14,347 nucleotides of DNA from Shewanellaceae bacterium (lineage in GTDB: Bacteria; Pseudomonadota; Gammaproteobacteria; Enterobacterales; Shewanellaceae): NCBI GenBank assembly GCA_016779685.1, contig JADHND010000019.1, positions 1-14,347 on the forward strand, read 5' to 3'. The notes under the pieces were generated by a model. That model made no database searches, was not told where the DNA came from, and saw only the letters and a program-made list of their open reading frames with translations. Positions 12,059 to 14,347 of the stretch are shown here, piece by piece. How positions within the stretch are numbered: position 1 is the stretch's first letter; each line of letters starts with the position of its first letter. A program made the position numbers and the translations under genes.

Positions 12059-14347
12059 TTATGGTTGAGAAGGTTGTGCTGGCTGAGCAGAGTCTTGTAA
12101 AGCTCGACAAAGTGGCATCATGATGTAATGGTATTGGGCGTAGACACGGTGCCAATCGGATACGATAGGATACCAAAATGGAAGATAGCTAAGTGTTTGG
12201 TTTTTGACATCGCTTAAACGTTGCAGATTGTCATCATATCGCGCACAATTTTGGATCAATTTGCTCTCGTTAGACTCGGCACTGCTCAGAATGGCAGCAA
12301 GTTTGGTTTGATCTCGGGCAATGTCTGCTGAGTTCAACGCAGCGTTCTGCTGATAAAGTGCCTGATTGACCGGATCGATGAGTTGTTCCATCTTGCGTGG
12401 TAATTGAATCTTGTCAGTGAACGCAAAATCGACTTGTTTATTGGCATCCGTTGCTTGAAGGCTGTTGGTAAGGAAGAATTGTACAAAGTTACCTAACTCG
12501 TCATCATGCCGCTCAACATACCATTTTTGGTTAAATGGATACTGGAACAAGCCTGCAAATAAGTTCGATTCATTGATCTGATCGCTCCCGATTTTCAAGG
12601 TTAATGTATGCAAACGTTTGTACAACAAAGGTGCATCTTTTTTAAAGGCTTGGAGTATCAGATAAGCATCTGTGTCTTGTTGTGCTTGTGCCTTGATAGC
12701 CTCGTCTTCGCTTAAAGGCATGTCGTTGCTGTGAAGAGAACTGATTTTGGCATCACTTAAAATATCAAGGCTGTCGGCAGCCAATTCATACTTACCACTT
12801 AGATGTAAAAAGGCGTTGATATAATTGTGAAATGGATAGGCTGGTATCTCGGTATTGACTGGATTTTGGAAGATGTTTTGCAGCGTTTCCGGTTGTATCA
12901 GGTTGTTAGATGCACTGTCTATAGAATCAGTTGATTGTTTGAATTGAGTTAAATAAGGCGATTTAGACGGGTCAAATTTGATCGTACGCTTATTATTCGG
13001 GGCATCTGAGACAAATTGAGTAAAAGAACAAATTGGCAAATGCTTAAGTAATGGATTACAAGTCTTTGGTGTCGTCAATGTTAAATCGGCGCTCTCGAAG
13101 TTATCAAAATTCAGGCTTATCCTGCTTTCATCAATATCAGGAAATGAAGTATGCGCCCAGTGCTTTAAAACCATAGGGAACAGTTCGGCTGCCTTTTTGT
13201 TGACGACTGGAGATAAGCTTTGGAAGGCGGTCCGAAGCTCTTCTTGGGTTGTACGAGTGTAGTAATCTCGATAGTCCGCTAAGTTTTGAGTGAGTTTATT
13301 TTTGGTGTTTTGAATCATCCGTATTTTTGTGTTAACCAGATCATGACCTTGTTCATTCCATAAAGCTAAGGTTATATTGGGGTGCCGGCCTAGGAGTAAG
13401 TCGTCTATCGGGCTTAGGCCTTGGCTGATCACTTGATTAAGGCAGCCATTCAAGGTAGCGAGCATAGCTTCCATTTTAGGGCGATCCACTTGATCAATCA
13501 GCGCTTGGTAATTTAAAACATCGGCTTGACAGGCCAAGGGTGACATGGCCAATTGTGTTTGTTCGCTGAGAGCGTAGGGGGTTCGGTAAAGGTTATAGTA
13601 AAAATGCTTGAAGTACACGGTGTCTACACGGTTAAGCGTGTGCTCTAGGTTATCGAGTAGCGCTAGCGAGAACGCTTGAAACTTCCCATTGGCCACAACG
13701 GCCTGTTTGTGGGTGATGAGCTGTATTCTCTCGTAGGTTTGTCTGAGGTACATGTCATAAGAGTGCAGCATCTGGTTAATTTTGGCTGCTTGCTTGAGGG
13801 ATTCCTCATCCAAATCTTTATAGATATAAGTACTTTCGGCAGCCAAAGTATCCCGTTCAGTTTCTACTTTGGTGTTGAAATGATCCACTTCAGCCAAAGC
13901 TCGAGCGGTATCACCTACGATAGGAACCAACATCAGTGAAGCGGAAACTTTATCGAGAGTCGTGCTTTCTTTAGCATGAAAAGTTGTGTACATCTTATCG
14001 GTCCAGACACCCAGCATGACGGCGTCAAAAACAGGACCTAAGGCTGCGCCGCCAGCCTTCGCCATGTTGCCAAAAGTTTTGAAACGACTGAGCATCCCTT
14101 CCGTTTCTGCTGCGGTGACCAAACCTTCATAGGCCGATGTGCCGGGCGTGAAACGGGTTTCTAGTTGCTGCACCTCAGTTGCATCTGGATACATGTCATG
14201 CCATTGATTGGTTTTCATGCTGAGGTCAAAGTCTTTGATTGTGTTGGTGGCTTCGCTTGCGGTAACCTCAGTGCTGGCCACTTCCGTGCTAACGGCTTCG
14301 GCTTGTTCTGTTTGGGAGGGGAAGCGGCAAATTGCTTCTTCGGCTTG
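12059..14347 (-). CDS. Large exported-toxin-like protein, C-terminal 762 residues (start lies beyond the window)
   Basis: The frame is open to the window edge; the GTG at 14281 is internal and lacks a ribosome binding site, so the N-terminus lies outside. The visible part starts with Glu/Ala/Thr-rich linker sequence containing STEVASTEV. A hydrophobic helical pair follows: GNMAKAGGAALGPVFDAVML and TLDKVSASLMLVPIVGDTA (about 13900-14070). The P-I-V-G-D turn between hydrophobic helices resembles translocation or pre-toxin regions of exotoxins. Next come long helical segments, cysteine pairs (for example CNPLLKHLPIC) and a Pro/Gln-rich end. No catalytic motif is visible in this part; one could sit in the missing N-terminus. 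Heads a three-gene unit with two exported ADP-ribosyltransferase-like proteins, with gaps of 14 and 23 bases, which suggests a multi-component secreted toxin. Family not identified. Confidence 0.88.
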   Translation of the reverse strand, partial: QAEEAICRFPSQTEQAEAVSTEVASTEVTASEATNTIKDFDLSMKTNQWHDMYPDATEVQQLETRFTPGTSAYEGLVTAAETEGMLSRFKTFGNMAKAGGAALGPVFDAVMLGVWTDKMYTTFHAKESTTLDKVSASLMLVPIVGDTARALAEVDHFNTKVETERDTLAAESTYIYKDLDEESLKQAAKINQMLHSYDMYLRQTYERIQLITHKQAVVANGKFQAFSLALLDNLEHTLNRVDTVYFKHFYYNLYRTPYALSEQTQLAMSPLACQADVLNYQALIDQVDRPKMEAMLATLNGCLNQVISQGLSPIDDLLLGRHPNITLALWNEQGHDLVNTKIRMIQNTKNKLTQNLADYRDYYTRTTQEELRTAFQSLSPVVNKKAAELFPMVLKHWAHTSFPDIDESRISLNFDNFESADLTLTTPKTCNPLLKHLPICSFTQFVSDAPNNKRTIKFDPSKSPYLTQFKQSTDSIDSASNNLIQPETLQNIFQNPVNTEIPAYPFHNYINAFLHLSGKYELAADSLDILSDAKISSLHSNDMPLSEDEAIKAQAQQDTDAYLILQAFKKDAPLLYKRLHTLTLKIGSDQINESNLFAGLFQYPFNQKWYVERHDDELGNFVQFFLTNSLQATDANKQVDFAFTDKIQLPRKMEQLIDPVNQALYQQNAALNSADIARDQTKLAAILSSAESNESKLIQNCARYDDNLQRLSDVKNQTLSYLPFWYPIVSDWHRVYAQYHYIMMPLCRALQDSAQPAQPSQP

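Overview
The window looks like accessory chromosome of a gammaproteobacterium with a host-associated life style, possibly of the Legionellales/Coxiellales type. This is inference: base composition is moderately AT-rich, ribosome binding sites are of the AAAGGA type, there is an MHS-type metabolite:proton symporter of the kind common in intracellular gammaproteobacteria, and large exported toxin-like proteins flank a block of housekeeping and signalling genes. No rRNA, tRNA, CRISPR array, transposase or phage gene was seen.

Left part (1-4400, + strand). A 9-bp tandem T-tract repeat precedes a very large exported protein (87-3743). Its layout is that of a eukaryote-directed exotoxin: signal peptide, large N-terminal region, hydrophobic Ala/Gly/Val-rich segment, a cysteine-bounded loop holding a furin-type RHRR/S site, a 25-residue duplication, an eight-threonine linker, and a C-terminal domain that matches the bacterial RNase A-like toxin domain found on CdiA proteins. 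A strong rho-independent terminator follows. Two very small + strand ORFs lie downstream and share a short helical motif.

Middle part (4544-10347, - strand). In order of transcription: a poorly conserved 126-codon ORF; a two-TM protein with a probable GAF-like cytoplasmic domain; a 49-codon ORF; a SnoaL/NTF2-like protein; a short-chain dehydrogenase; an exported SOUL haem-binding-type protein; an in-frame coding-looking remnant; then, behind its own promoter and a leader of about 190 nt, a protein resembling an orphan LuxR-type autoinducer-binding domain without DNA-binding domain; and finally the MHS transporter. The genes from the GAF-like protein to SOUL are tightly packed and could be one transcription unit.

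Right part (10537-14347, - strand). A compact three-gene unit encodes a large protein that enters from beyond the window edge, followed by two exported paralogues of about 245 residues. The paralogues appear to have the R-S-E ADP-ribosyltransferase fold, but the catalytic Glu positions are lost in both and the Arg in one. The large protein has a hydrophobic DKVSA...PIVGD segment reminiscent of toxin translocation regions.

The most unusual content is therefore two separate exotoxin-like loci: a furin-loop/RNase A-like giant, and a putative toxin partnered with two pseudo-ADP-ribosyltransferases. Functions are inferred from motif patterns read by eye; no database search was possible.
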